A DNA stretch of 64,000 nucleotides from Campylobacter ureolyticus ACS-301-V-Sch3b (GTDB taxonomy: Bacteria; Campylobacterota; Campylobacteria; Campylobacterales; Campylobacteraceae): NCBI RefSeq assembly GCF_000413435.1, contig NZ_KE340326.1, positions 242,604-306,603 on the forward strand, in the 5' to 3' direction. Position numbers and translations under genes: made by a program. Shown piece by piece: positions 48,724-58,785 of this stretch (within the stretch, counting starts at the first letter, position 1; every line of letters begins with the position of its first letter). The notes beneath the pieces are model-generated. The model was not told where the DNA came from and searched no databases. It saw nothing but the letters and a program-made list of their open reading frames with translations.

Positions 48724-51087
48724 ATGGAAAAATGTAATCACTGCCAACTAAGCTTTAATGAAAATGAACTTATTACTGATGAGTTTGGAAATAAATTTTG
48801 CTGTAATGGCTGTAAAGAGGTGTTTTACCTTTTAAATAGTGAAGGCTATGCTGAATTTTATGAAAAACTTGGCAAAAATAAACTAGATCCTGTCTCAAGC
48901 TTGAAAAAATTTACAAAAGAAAACACCGAGAATTTTTATAAAAATTATGTTAAAAAAACAGATGATGGCTTTAATGAAATTTATATAATAATAGAAGGAA
49001 TTCATTGTGCTGCATGTGTTTGGCTAAATGAAAAAGTCCTTTTTAACCATCCTGGAATTATCGAAGCTAGCATAAATGCCTCAACTCATAAAGCAAAAAT
49101 AATCTGGGATGAAAACACCACAAACTTATCAAATATTTTTAACCTTATTAACTCAATCGGCTACAATGCTTTTGCTTATGATCCAAAAAGATCTCAAAAA
49201 AGAATGGATGCAAAAAGAAGAGAGTACTATTCAAAGCTCTTGGTGGGAATTTTTGTAACTATGAATATAATGTGGATAGCAGTGGCACTTTATAGTGGAT
49301 ATTTTAGTTCAATCTCGCAAGCAAATAAAGACTTACTTCATTTTGTAGAATTTATCTTGGCAACGCCAGTTATTTTTTATACAGGAAGTGTTTTTTTTAA
49401 AGGAGCAAAAACTTCTATAAAAACAAGAGTTCCAAATATGGACTTACTTGTTATAACTGGAGCTTTGACGGCTTATTTTTACTCAATTTATGTCATGCTT
49501 ACAAGAAGTGGGGAGGTTTATTTTGAAAGTGCTGCGATGATAATTACCTTTGTTTTTGGTGGAAAATATTTAGAGCTTTTAGCACAAAAAAAAGCTGTAG
49601 ATAGGCTTGATAGTTTTTCAAATTTATTAAATAGCGAAGTTATGGTAAAAAATGGAGATAACTTTGAAGCAAAAGATCTAAATTTAGTGAAAAAAGGCGA
49701 TATTATTTTAATTAATAGTGGTGATAAAGTACTAGTTGATGGTAGAGTAATTAGTGGATCTGGAAGCTTTGATTATGCAAGTTTAAGTGGTGAAAGCCTG
49801 CCACTTTTTAAAGAAAAAAATTTATCTGTTGATAGTGGTGCGATATGCCTTGATGGAAGCCTTACGTATGAAGCAAGTTGTGATTTTAAAAGCTCACTTT
49901 TGAATAAAATAATAACCTTGCTTGAAAATGCTTCGTTTAAAAAATCCAAAATAGAACTTCTTACAACTAAAATTTCAGGCTATTTTTCAGCAGTTATTTT
50001 ATCGCTTAGTTTGATAACTTTTATTTGTTGGATGATTTTTAATTCAGATTTACAAAAATCAATCTTAGTTGCAGTAAGTGTTTTAATCGTAGCTTGCCCA
50101 TGTGCACTAGGACTTGCAACACCTGTTGCGACTTTAGTTGGACTTAGTATAGGTCTTAAAAATAAAATTATTTTTAAAGAAGCTGCTATTTTAGAAAGTG
50201 TTGCTGGGTGTGAAAATATAGTTTTTGATAAAACTGGAACTCTTACAAAAGGCGAATTTGAAGTTATAAATTTTACCAAATTTAAAAAATTTGATGAAAA
50301 TTTGCTTTTAAACTTAGTTAAAAAGTCAAACCATTTAGTAAGTAAATCAGTTTTTAAATTTATAAATGATAAAGTTAAATTTAATGAGCTTAAATTTAGT
50401 GAATTTAGTGAAATTGCAGCAAAAGGCGTAAAAGCAAAATATCAAAATTTTGATTTAATAGGTGGAAATTTTAAGTTTTTAAATGAGTGTGGTATAGAGT
50501 GCAAAAAAAGCGATTTGACAAACTATTTTTTTGCTATCAATGGCGAAGTCGTAGCAAAATTTGAGCTTGAAGATATGTTAAAAGATGATGCTAAAATACT
50601 TATTGAAAACATTAAAAATCTTGGATTAAAACTATATATTTTAAGTGGCGATAATGAAAAAGTTGTAGAAAATGTGGCAAAAAAACTTGGAATAAATGAC
50701 TATAAAGCTGGTTTTTCTCCACTTCAAAAAGCTGATTTTATAAAAAATCTTGAAAAAGTTATAATGGTTGGTGATGGCATAAATGATGCAAATGCTCTAA
50801 GCATAGCAACTGTAGGTATTGCAATGGGAAATGGCGCTAGTATAAGTGTTGAAAAAAGTGATGTAGTTTTAATGGATGAGAGCTTAAAAAGTCTTTATGA
50901 AATGATAGTAATTTCTAAAAAAACATTAAAAACCATTAAAGAAAATTTAGCAATATCATTTTTTTATAATGCCATAACAATTCCACTTGCTGTGTTTGGG
51001 TATATAATACCACTAATTGCAGCACTTTCAATGAGCTTAAGCTCACTTGCTGTGGTGTTAAATAGTGTAAAAAATTTAAAGGATTAA
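48724..51087 (+). CDS. ccoI: Copper P-type ATPase for cbb3 oxidase assembly (CcoI)
   Basis: 787 residues. An N-terminal cysteine-rich metal-binding domain (CNHCQLSF..CCNGCKEVFY) is followed by an HMA domain with IHCAACVW, eight membrane helices with the CPC copper site (458-460, ACPCALGLATP), phosphorylation site D502-K-T-G-T and the hinge VGDGINDANAL. The N-terminal domain and the adjacent ccoS identify it as CcoI/FixI, which supplies copper to cbb3-type cytochrome oxidase, rather than a detoxifying exporter. ccoS starts 2 bases later. Confidence 0.94.
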   Translation: MEKCNHCQLSFNENELITDEFGNKFCCNGCKEVFYLLNSEGYAEFYEKLGKNKLDPVSSLKKFTKENTENFYKNYVKKTDDGFNEIYIIIEGIHCAACVWLNEKVLFNHPGIIEASINASTHKAKIIWDENTTNLSNIFNLINSIGYNAFAYDPKRSQKRMDAKRREYYSKLLVGIFVTMNIMWIAVALYSGYFSSISQANKDLLHFVEFILATPVIFYTGSVFFKGAKTSIKTRVPNMDLLVITGALTAYFYSIYVMLTRSGEVYFESAAMIITFVFGGKYLELLAQKKAVDRLDSFSNLLNSEVMVKNGDNFEAKDLNLVKKGDIILINSGDKVLVDGRVISGSGSFDYASLSGESLPLFKEKNLSVDSGAICLDGSLTYEASCDFKSSLLNKIITLLENASFKKSKIELLTTKISGYFSAVILSLSLITFICWMIFNSDLQKSILVAVSVLIVACPCALGLATPVATLVGLSIGLKNKIIFKEAAILESVAGCENIVFDKTGTLTKGEFEVINFTKFKKFDENLLLNLVKKSNHLVSKSVFKFINDKVKFNELKFSEFSEIAAKGVKAKYQNFDLIGGNFKFLNECGIECKKSDLTNYFFAINGEVVAKFELEDMLKDDAKILIENIKNLGLKLYILSGDNEKVVENVAKKLGINDYKAGFSPLQKADFIKNLEKVIMVGDGINDANALSIATVGIAMGNGASISVEKSDVVLMDESLKSLYEMIVISKKTLKTIKENLAISFFYNAITIPLAVFGYIIPLIAALSMSLSSLAVVLNSVKNLKD

Positions 51088-51089
51088 AA

Positions 51090-51341
51090 ATGACTGGAAT
51101 CATAGCTTTAATGATGTTTGTATCGATACTACTTGGAGTGTGTGCGTTATTTGGACTTTTATGGGGCATAAAGACAAAACAATTTGAAGATTATTCTAAA
51201 TTTTTAGATGGAACTAAATTTGATAGCGAAGATGCATTAAATGATGCGTATAAAATGGAACAAAAGAAAAAAGAGGCTTTGAAAAATAGAAAAAATGATA
51301 AAGATTTAGAAAAAGATAAAGGCTACAGACCGCCTGATTAA
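51090..51341 (+). CDS. ccoS: cbb3 oxidase assembly protein CcoS
   Basis: 83 residues. N-terminal membrane segment (IIALMMFVSILLGVCALFGLLWGI) followed by KTKQFEDYSKFLDG, close to the CcoS pattern of W.-(R/K)-..QF-D, then a charged tail. Needed for cofactor insertion into cbb3 oxidase in other bacteria. Two bases after ccoI. The frame continues past the core with a Lys-rich C terminus that is longer than usual. Confidence 0.9.
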   Translation: MTGIIALMMFVSILLGVCALFGLLWGIKTKQFEDYSKFLDGTKFDSEDALNDAYKMEQKKKEALKNRKNDKDLEKDKGYRPPD

Positions 51342-51393
51342 TTATGCAAATTTATAAGATAAATAAAGTAATTTTTAAAAAATATAGCAAGTT

Positions 51394-51417
51394 AAAATGA
51401 GGGGAAAACTCCCCTCA
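51394..51417. terminator. Terminator between ccoS and cytochrome c553
   Basis: Stem TGAGGGGA / TCCCCTCA, loop AAAC. On the minus strand it is followed by TTTTAA (ending the cytochrome transcript); on the plus strand by AAAA, so it mainly serves the minus-strand gene. Confidence 0.75.
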
Positions 51418-51422
51418 AAATA

Positions 51423-51743
51423 CTATTTTAAAGTTTGGATATACTCAACTACAGCTTTCATATCATCTTCACTTAAAGTTGCCATTTGACCTTTCATAAT
51501 AGCACCCATATTGTAAAGACCTTTTCCGTTTTCACCCATTTCACCAGCTTTATATTTGATCATATTTTGAACCATCTCTTCTGGCTCAAGAGTTTTTAAA
51601 GCAGGTATTTTGTTTAGATAAACTTTTTCAGCTTTTGGTCCGTGACAGGCAATACATTTTTTATAAACAGTTGCGCCATCAGCTGCAAAAGCTCCACTAA
51701 AAGCTACTCCTAATACTACTAAACTTAATGCAAGTTTTTTCAT
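51423..51743 (-). CDS. Cytochrome c553-type periplasmic cytochrome
   Basis: 106 residues with signal peptide ending AFA. Haem site C30-I-A-C33-H34, distal methionine in GAIMKGQMATLS, and the C-terminal helix DDMKAVVEYIQTLK. Class I small cytochrome c, probable electron donor to the cbb3 oxidase. C. jejuni has, by recollection, a similar cytochrome next to ccoS and ccoI. CAAGGAGAG precedes the ATG; the 146-base upstream region contains minus-strand TATAAT-like sequences. Confidence 0.92.
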   Translation of the reverse strand: MKKLALSLVVLGVAFSGAFAADGATVYKKCIACHGPKAEKVYLNKIPALKTLEPEEMVQNMIKYKAGEMGENGKGLYNMGAIMKGQMATLSEDDMKAVVEYIQTLK

Positions 51744-51889
51744 TTTACTCTCCTTGTTTTTACTTTTTAGCTATATAAAACTACATTTAAAGTTTTATAA
51801 AAAACTAAACTCTATATAATAGATACACACATTATAAAACTATTTTTTAAATCATTATTTAATAAAAAATATTAATTATAATTTAAAAA

Positions 51890-52828
51890 TTATCGCTCCC
51901 TATATGCCCCAATACTTAGAATCTTTTCCATTCTTTTTTCTAAAAGCTCATCTATACTTAGTTTTTCAAGCTCACTGAGTTCTTTTAAAAAGTACTCACC
52001 AACTTCTTTTATAGCACTTTCTTTATCTCTGTGCGCTCCTGTTTTAGGCTCTTGTATAACATCATCTATAAGTTTATGTTCTTTTAACTCACTAGCTGTT
52101 ATTTTCATAGCCTTTGTTGCAAGCTCACTTTTAGTAGGATCGTTCCATAAAATTGCAGCACAGCCCTCAGGTGAAATAACTGAAAAAATAGAGTTTTGCA
52201 TCATAGCAAGTCTATCGCTAACACCAATAGCTAACGCTCCACCACTTCCACCTTCGCCAATTACAACAGAAATCATAGGAACTTTTAAAGAGCTAAACTC
52301 ATATAGGTTTTTAGCTATTGCTTCGCTCTGACCTCTTTCTTCTGCGCCAACACCTGGATAAGCACCTGGAGTGTCTATTAAAAATAAAATTGGAAGATTA
52401 AACTTTTCAGCCATTTTTGCAACCCTTAAAGCTTTTCTATAGCCCTCAGGATTTGGCATACCGAAATTTCTTTTTATTTTATTTTTAGTGCCTCTTCCCT
52501 TTTCCTCACCAATAACTACAACTTTTCTATCAGCCATATGGCCTATAAAACAAACTATCGCGGGATCATCTCTAAAGGCTCTATCTCCGTGAATTTCATA
52601 TCCATCTTTTAAAAGAAGTTTTATATAATCAAGCGAATATGGGCGATCAGGATGACGAGCTAATTGAAGTCTTTGGTATTCTGAAAGATTTCTATAAGTT
52701 TTTACAACCTCTTTTTCCAAATTTTTATTTAAAATTTCAACAGCATCATCATCGCCCCTGATTTTTGCACTTGAAATTTCTTCATCAATTTGTTTTATTC
52801 CTTTTTCAAAATCCAAATAATTAGCCAT
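51890..52828 (-). CDS. accA: Acetyl-CoA carboxylase carboxyltransferase subunit alpha
   Basis: 312 residues. Transfers carboxyl from biotin to acetyl-CoA with AccD. Motifs: [68 protein letters not shown]. Last gene of acpP-fabF-accA, 2 bases after fabF. Confidence 0.97.
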   Translation of the reverse strand: MANYLDFEKGIKQIDEEISSAKIRGDDDAVEILNKNLEKEVVKTYRNLSEYQRLQLARHPDRPYSLDYIKLLLKDGYEIHGDRAFRDDPAIVCFIGHMADRKVVVIGEEKGRGTKNKIKRNFGMPNPEGYRKALRVAKMAEKFNLPILFLIDTPGAYPGVGAEERGQSEAIAKNLYEFSSLKVPMISVVIGEGGSGGALAIGVSDRLAMMQNSIFSVISPEGCAAILWNDPTKSELATKAMKITASELKEHKLIDDVIQEPKTGAHRDKESAIKEVGEYFLKELSELEKLSIDELLEKRMEKILSIGAYRER

Positions 52829-52830
52829 TT

Positions 52831-54045
52831 TTATATCCTCCTAAAAATTACAGAACCGTTTGTCCCTCCAAAGCCAAAAGAATTACTCATAACTACTTTT
52901 AAATCAGCCTTTCTAGCTACATTTGGAACATAGTCTAAGTCACACTCTTCATCTTTTTCAATCTGATTAATTGTAGGTGGGATAATTCCATTTTCCATAG
53001 CCATAATAGAAATAACTGCTTCAGTTGCACCAGCTGCACCTAAGCAGTGTCCTGTTTGACCTTTAGTTGAGCTAACTGCTGGAACATTATCTTTTCCAAA
53101 AAGTTCCTTTAAAGCATTTGTCTCATTTCTATCATTTATGGCTGTTGAGGTTCCGTGAGCGTTTATATAATCAATCTTTGGACTTCCTGCCATTTCGTAA
53201 GCTTTTTTCATAGCTCTTAAAGGACCTTCAAGTGTTGGAGAAGTTATGTGAAACGCATCACCACTTTCGCCAAAGCCAATTATTTCTGCATAAATTTTTG
53301 CACCTCTTTCTTTGGCCTCTTCATACTCTTCTAAAACAAGTGCAGCAGCACCTTCACCCATCACAAAACCATTTCTACCTTTATCAAAAGGTCTTGAAGC
53401 AGTGCTTGGGTCATCATTTCTTTCAGATAGAGCTTTCATCGCAGCAAATCCACCAATGCCAAGTTCGCAAATAGCAGATTCAGCGCCAACAACAAGCATC
53501 TTTTTAGCCTCACCTATCATTATGCTTTTTGCACCTTCGCAAATAGCGTGAGTTGAAGCTGCACATGCAGTTACGCTTGATAAATTAGGACCTTTTAAAC
53601 CGTGTGCGATTGACACCATTCCACCAAGCATATTAACAAGTGCTGATGGTATAAAAAAAGGAGAGATTCTTTTAGGACCTTTTGCTGAGCATACAATAGC
53701 ATTTTTTTCAATATTTGGAAGCCCGCCTATACCAGAAGCTGAACTAACACCAAACTCATCGCCATCAAAACTATCAAATTTGGCATCTTCCATAGCTTCA
53801 GCTGCAGCTTTTAAACCAAGTTGGATAAATCTATCCATTTTCTTTACCTCTTTGCCATCTTCTACAACGCTAAGAGGATCAAAGCCTTTAACTTCGGCAG
53901 CTATTTGAACAGGAAGTCTACTTGCATCAAATGAAGTTACTTTACAAACACCTGTTTTACCATCACAAATAGCCTTAAAAGAGCTGTCTTTGTCAAGACC
54001 TAGTGCATTTATCATGCCTATACCTGTTACTACCACTCTTTTCAA
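52831..54045 (-). CDS. fabF: 3-oxoacyl-ACP synthase II
   Basis: 404 residues. Elongating condensing enzyme. Catalytic cysteine in [11 protein letters not shown] (about 161), the two histidines in [14 protein letters not shown] and [12 protein letters not shown], and the final [12 protein letters not shown] loop. Follows acpP by 23 bases and precedes accA. Confidence 0.97.
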   Translation of the reverse strand: MKRVVVTGIGMINALGLDKDSSFKAICDGKTGVCKVTSFDASRLPVQIAAEVKGFDPLSVVEDGKEVKKMDRFIQLGLKAAAEAMEDAKFDSFDGDEFGVSSASGIGGLPNIEKNAIVCSAKGPKRISPFFIPSALVNMLGGMVSIAHGLKGPNLSSVTACAASTHAICEGAKSIMIGEAKKMLVVGAESAICELGIGGFAAMKALSERNDDPSTASRPFDKGRNGFVMGEGAAALVLEEYEEAKERGAKIYAEIIGFGESGDAFHITSPTLEGPLRAMKKAYEMAGSPKIDYINAHGTSTAINDRNETNALKELFGKDNVPAVSSTKGQTGHCLGAAGATEAVISIMAMENGIIPPTINQIEKDEECDLDYVPNVARKADLKVVMSNSFGFGGTNGSVIFRRI

Positions 54046-54068
54046 AATATCTCCCTTAACAATAAAAA

Positions 54069-54296
54069 TTAAAGTTTTTCTATATAATCAACTACATCTT
54101 TTATGGTAAGTAGTTTTTCTGCATCACTATCTGGAATTTCAACATCAAATTTGTCTTCTAAAGCCATAATAAGCTCAACAACATCTAAGCTATCAGCACC
54201 TAAATCTTCTACGATTTTAGAATCAAGTTTTACAGCATCCGCATCTACACTAAGTTGTTCTACAACTACATCTCTTACATCTTCAAAAACTGCCAT
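54069..54296 (-). CDS. acpP: Acyl carrier protein
   Basis: 75 residues, standard. The 4'-phosphopantetheine attachment serine is S36 in [14 protein letters not shown]. Strongly acidic. AAGGAGTGCTGAA precedes the ATG. An extended -10 lies 74 bases upstream. It heads acpP-fabF-accA. Confidence 0.98.
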   Translation of the reverse strand: MAVFEDVRDVVVEQLSVDADAVKLDSKIVEDLGADSLDVVELIMALEDKFDVEIPDSDAEKLLTIKDVVDYIEKL

Positions 54297-54369
54297 TTCA
54301 GCACTCCTTAATAAAAATATTTAATATTTTACAATATTTAAGCTTTTGTTTTAGTTAAAACAATTTTTA

Positions 54370-54378
54370 ATTATATCA
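54370..54378 (-). promoter_or_regulatory. Extended -10 promoter of acpP-fabF-accA
   Basis: TGATATAAT on the minus strand, giving a leader of about 65 bases. Confidence 0.55.
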
Positions 54379-54383
54379 TATTT

Positions 54384-54412
54384 AGCTTATATCATATATA
54401 AAATTATAAGCT
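54384..54412 (-). terminator. Weak terminator of fabG
   Basis: Inverted repeat AGCTTATA / TATAAGCT with a 13-base AT-rich loop just after the fabG stop codon on the minus strand; no long T-run, so termination may be partial. Confidence 0.35.
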
Positions 54413-54416
54413 TTTA

Positions 54417-55160
54417 TTACATATATAATCCACCATTTACTTTTAAAACTTCTCCTGTAATATAGCCTGCATCATCGCTTAATAAAAAAGCAACTGCATT
54501 TGCTATATCTTTTGGATCTCCAAGTCTTTTAAGTGGAATTGCGTTTATATATCCTTGTTTGATTTCATCACTTAAAACTTCTGTCATATCAGTAGCGATA
54601 AATCCAGGAGTTACACAATTAAAGCGAATTCCTCTACTAGCTCCTTCTTTAGCAAAACTTTTACTCATAGCTATCATTCCGCCTTTGCTAGCTGAGTAAT
54701 TAACTTGACCAGCATTTCCCATCTCACCAACAATTGAAGCAATGTTTACAACTGAACCAAAGCGTTTTTTACTCATAACTTTTAAAGCTTCTTTGCTTCC
54801 TATAAATGCAGATGTTAAATTTGCATTTATTACACTTGTAAAATCTTCAAGTTTCATTCTAATAGCTAACTTATCATTTGTAATACCTGCATTATTTACC
54901 AAATAGCTTAGCTCACCATCTGAATCAATTATAGTTTTTATAGCTTCTATAAAATCATCTTCGTTTGTTGCATCAAATTTAATAACCGCTGCTTTAAAGC
55001 CATTTTTAGTAATCTCTTCGCATAGAGCATCAGCAATTTCTGGCTTTGAGCGATAATTTATCCAAACTTTAAGACCTTTTGAAGCTAAAGTTTTAGCAAT
55101 TTGGGCACCAATGCCACGACTTGCTCCTGTAATTAAAACATTTTTACCGCTAAATTCCAT
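54417..55160 (-). CDS. fabG: 3-oxoacyl-ACP reductase
   Basis: 247 residues, short-chain dehydrogenase. NADPH loop TGASRGIGAQIAKTLA, NNAGIT, catalytic Ser in VNIASIVGE, Y..SK in YSASKGGM, and the C-terminal GGLYM. Reduces 3-oxoacyl-ACP in fatty-acid elongation. Probably its own transcript: a TATAAA -10 candidate lies at 55193-55198 (minus). Confidence 0.95.
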   Translation of the reverse strand: MEFSGKNVLITGASRGIGAQIAKTLASKGLKVWINYRSKPEIADALCEEITKNGFKAAVIKFDATNEDDFIEAIKTIIDSDGELSYLVNNAGITNDKLAIRMKLEDFTSVINANLTSAFIGSKEALKVMSKKRFGSVVNIASIVGEMGNAGQVNYSASKGGMIAMSKSFAKEGASRGIRFNCVTPGFIATDMTEVLSDEIKQGYINAIPLKRLGDPKDIANAVAFLLSDDAGYITGEVLKVNGGLYM

Positions 55161-55279
55161 ACTAAATCCTTAATATTTAAATCAGCCGTAATTTTATAAT
55201 AAAAAAGTAAATTTATAAATTGAATAGTTTAAATTAATTTTATTTAAAGAATTTAATAGTTTAATTTTAGAAATTTTAA

Positions 55280-56269
55280 TTATTTGCCGCCAAATTTAAT
55301 AAGAGCAGATCCCCAAGTAAATCCCCCACCAAAAGCATCAAGTAAAAGCAAATCTCCATTTTTTAAATTGTTATTTTCATAAGCATAATTTAATGCCATT
55401 GGAATAGAAGCAGAGCTGGTATTTCCAAATTTATCAACAGTTACAACGCACTGATTATCACTTAAATTAAGCCTATCTTTTACTGCATTTATTATTCTTA
55501 AATTTGCTTGATGAGGAACAAAGAGGCTAATTTTTTCACTTGAAATTTTATTTTTTTCTAAAATTTTTAAAACATCATTTGTAAGAGTGTTAATGGCTGT
55601 TTTAAAAACTTCATTACCTTTCATGTGGATAAATTGAAGATTATTTTCTATAACAAAATTTGAAGCAGGATTTTTTGATCCACATCCTGGAGTTATAAGC
55701 AAGTCACCCTTACTTCCATCACTTGAAGTGTGTGTGTCTATGATGTAGTTTTCATCCTTACTTTCTGAAATAACAGCCGCACCTGCACCATCGCCAAATA
55801 AAACACAAGTTGTCCTATCATTCCAATTTACAATCGAGCTAAGCTTTTCGGCTCCAATTATTAAAATATTTTTTTTAAGTCCACTTTCAACCATGCTTTT
55901 TGCTATTTCTATCAAATAGATAAATCCACTACAAGCAGCACTTATATCAAATGCCATAACATCATCAATGCCTAAAAGATCGGCTATCCTACATGCAGTT
56001 GATGGCATACATAGATAATCAGGCGAGATAGTAGCACAAATAATACAATCAATATCATCTATGCTTAAATTTGCTCTTTTTATAGCAAGTTTTGCAGCTT
56101 TATATCCCAAATCACTCGTAACTTCATCTTTGGCTATATGTCTGGTTTTGATACCAGTTCTTTTTGTGATCCAATCATCACTTGTTTCTACCATTTTTTC
56201 TAAGTCATGATTTGTTAAAATATGTTCAGGCGCATAAGCTGCGATAGATATCATAGATGCTTTTTTCAT
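55280..56269 (-). CDS. fabH: 3-oxoacyl-ACP synthase III
   Basis: 329 residues. Initiating condensing enzyme. Catalytic Cys in [13 protein letters not shown] (about 112), His in [10 protein letters not shown], Asn in [14 protein letters not shown]-terminal [16 protein letters not shown]. Last gene of the ndk-yceD-rpmF-plsX-fabH run, 13 bases after plsX. Confidence 0.97.
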   Translation of the reverse strand: MKKASMISIAAYAPEHILTNHDLEKMVETSDDWITKRTGIKTRHIAKDEVTSDLGYKAAKLAIKRANLSIDDIDCIICATISPDYLCMPSTACRIADLLGIDDVMAFDISAACSGFIYLIEIAKSMVESGLKKNILIIGAEKLSSIVNWNDRTTCVLFGDGAGAAVISESKDENYIIDTHTSSDGSKGDLLITPGCGSKNPASNFVIENNLQFIHMKGNEVFKTAINTLTNDVLKILEKNKISSEKISLFVPHQANLRIINAVKDRLNLSDNQCVVTVDKFGNTSSASIPMALNYAYENNNLKNGDLLLLDAFGGGFTWGSALIKFGGK

Positions 56270-56282
56270 TTATTTTATAACC

Positions 56283-57281
56283 TTATTTATCTTTTTTAAA
56301 CTTTTCAAGCTCATTTACGACATCGCAAGTAATGTCTGATTTTGCAAAAGCGATTGCTTGAAAGATAGCATTTTTAATAGCTTTTGATGAACTTTTTCCA
56401 TGGCTTATGATAACGCACTTTTTAATGCCTAAAAGTGGTGCTCCACCATACTCTGCATAATCAGTTTGTTTTTTGATATTTTTAAATCCAGGCTTTAAAA
56501 GAAGTCCTCCAAGTTTTGCCAAAAATGAGTTTTTAATTTCATTTTTTATAAGCTTACTTATAGCAGCTGCTGCGCCTTCGCTTGTTTTTAAAACGATATT
56601 TCCAACAAACCCATCGCAAACAACAACATCAACCGAACCATCAAAAATTTGAGCCCCTTCGACATTTCCAATAAAAGAATCTAATCTTTTTAAAAGTTTA
56701 AAAGCCTCTTTTGTTGGTTCATCACCTTTGCTCTCTTCTTCTCCGTTGGATAAAATTCCTATTTTAGGATTTTTAATATTCATAATATTTCTTGCATAAG
56801 CAAGTCCTAAAACACCAAATTGAAAAATATGTTCTGCTTTGCAATCAACATTTGCCCCAACATCAAGCAAAAGAGTTTTGCTTCCTTCTTTACTACAAGG
56901 CATAAATGTCGCAATACCTGGTCTTAAAACTCCACTTAGTCTACCGATTTTAAGAGTTGCTAAACTCATAGTTGCACCGCTATGTCCAGCAGATACAATA
57001 GCTTCACAAACTCCATCTTTTACCAACTCAATAGCTTTGTAGATGCTTGTATTTGGTTTTTTAAAAGCACTTGTAGCTTCCTCTTTCATAGTTAGAATTT
57101 CATCAGCTTGAACAAATCTAACTCTATCTATAAACTCATTAGGGATAAATTCCTTTATGGCCTCTTCATCGCCTACTAAGAAAGGTTCAAATTCCCTTTG
57201 TTTTAAGGCTTCTACAACACCTTTTACGATAGGTTCGCAGCCAAAATCCCCACCCATAGCATCTACTGCTATCTTTATCAT
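56283..57281 (-). CDS. plsX: Phosphate acyltransferase PlsX
   Basis: 332 residues. Makes acyl-phosphate from acyl-ACP for phospholipid synthesis. N terminus [11 protein letters not shown], then [19 protein letters not shown] and [14 protein letters not shown]. The start shares one base with the rpmF stop (TAATG). Confidence 0.96.
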   Translation of the reverse strand: MIKIAVDAMGGDFGCEPIVKGVVEALKQREFEPFLVGDEEAIKEFIPNEFIDRVRFVQADEILTMKEEATSAFKKPNTSIYKAIELVKDGVCEAIVSAGHSGATMSLATLKIGRLSGVLRPGIATFMPCSKEGSKTLLLDVGANVDCKAEHIFQFGVLGLAYARNIMNIKNPKIGILSNGEEESKGDEPTKEAFKLLKRLDSFIGNVEGAQIFDGSVDVVVCDGFVGNIVLKTSEGAAAAISKLIKNEIKNSFLAKLGGLLLKPGFKNIKKQTDYAEYGGAPLLGIKKCVIISHGKSSSKAIKNAIFQAIAFAKSDITCDVVNELEKFKKDK

Positions 57282-57427
57282 TAGTATTCGCCGGTTGTTT
57301 TATTTGCGCGGTGTGGTATTTTCCAGCTACCGTCTTTATCTTTTACAGGAATAGGAAGTTTTACACTATAATGTGTTCTTCTTTTCGCTGCTCTAGTTTT
57401 ACTAACGCGTCTTTTTGGAACTGCCAT
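57281..57427 (-). CDS. rpmF: Ribosomal protein L32
   Basis: 48 residues, from the ATG at 57427 to TAA at 57281. It begins [19 protein letters not shown], the L32 N-terminal signature, and is strongly basic. AAAGGAGAAAAA lies directly upstream. The four zinc cysteines of some L32 proteins are absent, so this is the C-minus form. It lies between yceD and plsX, the classical order. Confidence 0.95.
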   Translation of the reverse strand: MAVPKRRVSKTRAAKRRTHYSVKLPIPVKDKDGSWKIPHRANKTTGEY

Positions 57428-57448
57428 TTTTTCTCCTTTATAAATTTA

Positions 57449-57793
57449 TTACTGTTTCGAGCACTCGTCACAGTAAAAATAGCCACTTTTAAAAGATTCA
57501 ACTTCACTTTGAATAACTTCATCAAAGTCTATTTTACCGTCAAAAAACTCTATAACATTATCAAGTGTTTGCAAGTTATAAACTCCATTGCTTAAAATTA
57601 TATCTACATTTTCATCTAAGCTTAAAGTGATATCTTTGCCACATCTATTGCAAATATATGGAATCTCTCCAAAAATATGTGCGTTTAAATTTATAACTTT
57701 GTCACTAACTTTTTCTAAACTTCCTTTTAAATTTACACCATTATAAGAAGTTTCTACAAAAGAAATTTTTTGATTTAAAAAATCTATTTTCAA
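57449..57793 (-). CDS. yceD: DUF177 (YceD-like) rRNA-associated protein
   Basis: 114 residues. Two CxxC pairs, YICNRCGKD in the middle and YFYCDECSKQ at the C terminus, probably bind zinc. The family is universally found beside rpmF and is implicated in 23S rRNA accumulation. Located 21 bases before rpmF and 4 bases after ndk. Confidence 0.88.
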   Translation of the reverse strand: MKIDFLNQKISFVETSYNGVNLKGSLEKVSDKVINLNAHIFGEIPYICNRCGKDITLSLDENVDIILSNGVYNLQTLDNVIEFFDGKIDFDEVIQSEVESFKSGYFYCDECSKQ

Positions 57794-57797
57794 TTTT

Positions 57798-58211
57798 TTA
57801 GCAAATCTCTCTTTGTGCGAAGAAAAATGCTATTTCTGTTTTTGCATTTTCCAAACTATCACTTCCATGAACTGCATTTGCATCAATGCTTTCAGCAAAA
57901 TCAGCTCTAATTGTTCCTTTTGCTGCTTCTTTTGGGTTTGTTGCTCCCATAAGTTCTCTGTTTTTAGCAACTGCATCATTACCTTCTAAAACCATAACAA
58001 CAACAGGACCGCTTACCATAAAATCAACTAACTCACCAAAAAAAGGTCTTTCTTTATGAACTGCGTAAAATGCTTTTGCATCACATTTACTAAGTCTAAC
58101 TTTTTTCATAGCTGCAATTCTTAGTCCGTTTGACTCAAATCTATCAATTATTTTTCCAATAACGCCTTTTTTTACAGCATCAGGTTTTATTATAGATAGT
58201 GTTCTTTGCAT
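57798..58211 (-). CDS. ndk: Nucleoside diphosphate kinase
   Basis: 137 residues, typical. Phosphoryl transfer between NTPs and NDPs. The active-site His is H115 in NAVHGSDS; N terminus [26 protein letters not shown] precedes the ATG, and TATAAT is 25 bases upstream. Heads the yceD-rpmF-plsX-fabH run. Confidence 0.97.
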   Translation of the reverse strand: MQRTLSIIKPDAVKKGVIGKIIDRFESNGLRIAAMKKVRLSKCDAKAFYAVHKERPFFGELVDFMVSGPVVVMVLEGNDAVAKNRELMGATNPKEAAKGTIRADFAESIDANAVHGSDSLENAKTEIAFFFAQREIC

Positions 58212-58235
58212 AAATTCTCCTTGAAAATAGTATAA

Positions 58236-58241
58236 ATTATA
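58236..58241 (-). promoter_or_regulatory. -10 element of the ndk operon
   Basis: TATAAT on the minus strand, 25 bases before the ndk ATG and just after the fdxA terminator. Confidence 0.5.
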
Positions 58242-58283
58242 TGAAATTTATAAAGCTGTGATAATATCTAAAATTTGATTAAA

Positions 58284-58314
58284 AAAAGTTTAAGCCCAAA
58301 ATTAATTGGGCTTA
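58284..58314 (-). terminator. Rho-independent terminator of fdxA
   Basis: 9-base stem TAAGCCCAA / TTGGGCTTA with a 6-base loop; on the minus strand it is followed by AAACTTTTTTTAATC. Confidence 0.8.
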
Positions 58315-58318
58315 GTGA

Positions 58319-58603
58319 TTAATCTATCACAGCTACGCTGCCATCTCTTTGATCGTTTGAAATCTCTTCTCTGTGCGGTTGACCATCAACAACTTCACTC
58401 CAAACAATACATCCATCAGTTGGGCACGCATCTGCACAAGCTGGTGAGTCATTATGACCTACGCACTCAACACATTTATCAGCATAAACATAATAAATAT
58501 CTTCTCCATTTGGGTTATCGCTATCATCTACAATAGCTTCAACTGGGCACTCATCTATGCATGAGCCGCAGCTTATACAGGTATCAGTAATTTTAACTGC
58601 CAT
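58319..58603 (-). CDS. fdxA: 2[4Fe-4S] ferredoxin FdxA
   Basis: 94 residues. First cluster motif CISCGSCIDECP, second CVECVGHNDSPACADACP with the YfhL-type insertion between the second and third cysteines. Acidic C terminus. Divergent from ahpC; in C. jejuni the same pair fdxA/ahpC is present by recollection, and FdxA there is iron-induced and supports aerotolerance. AAAGGAGAAAAA precedes the ATG. Confidence 0.94.
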   Translation of the reverse strand: MAVKITDTCISCGSCIDECPVEAIVDDSDNPNGEDIYYVYADKCVECVGHNDSPACADACPTDGCIVWSEVVDGQPHREEISNDQRDGSVAVID

Positions 58604-58633
58604 TTTTTCTCCTTTATCGATAATTTAAAAACT

Positions 58634-58644
58634 TGATAATATCA
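58634..58644 (-). promoter_or_regulatory. Extended -10 promoter of fdxA with half Fur/PerR-like palindrome
   Basis: The minus strand reads TGATATTAT as an extended -10, 33 bases before the fdxA ATG. The same bases on the plus strand make TGATAATATCA, an 11-base palindrome containing a perfect TGATAAT half-site of the Fur/PerR type. Regulator binding is inference. Confidence 0.35.
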
Positions 58645-58746
58645 TAATTTGAATTAATAAAAAGTAAAATTTGCTTTGAAATTTATAAAAAAAATAATGA
58701 ATTTGTTACTTTAATATAAATTTAGATTTGGTTAACTCAAATGCTT

Positions 58747-58752
58747 TATAAT
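58747..58752 (+). promoter_or_regulatory. -10 element of ahpC
   Basis: TATAAT, 34 bases before the ahpC ATG. No PerR box is clearly visible around it. Confidence 0.5.
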
Positions 58753-58785
58753 ATTGCGAACGAAAATTAATTAATAGGAGAAAAA

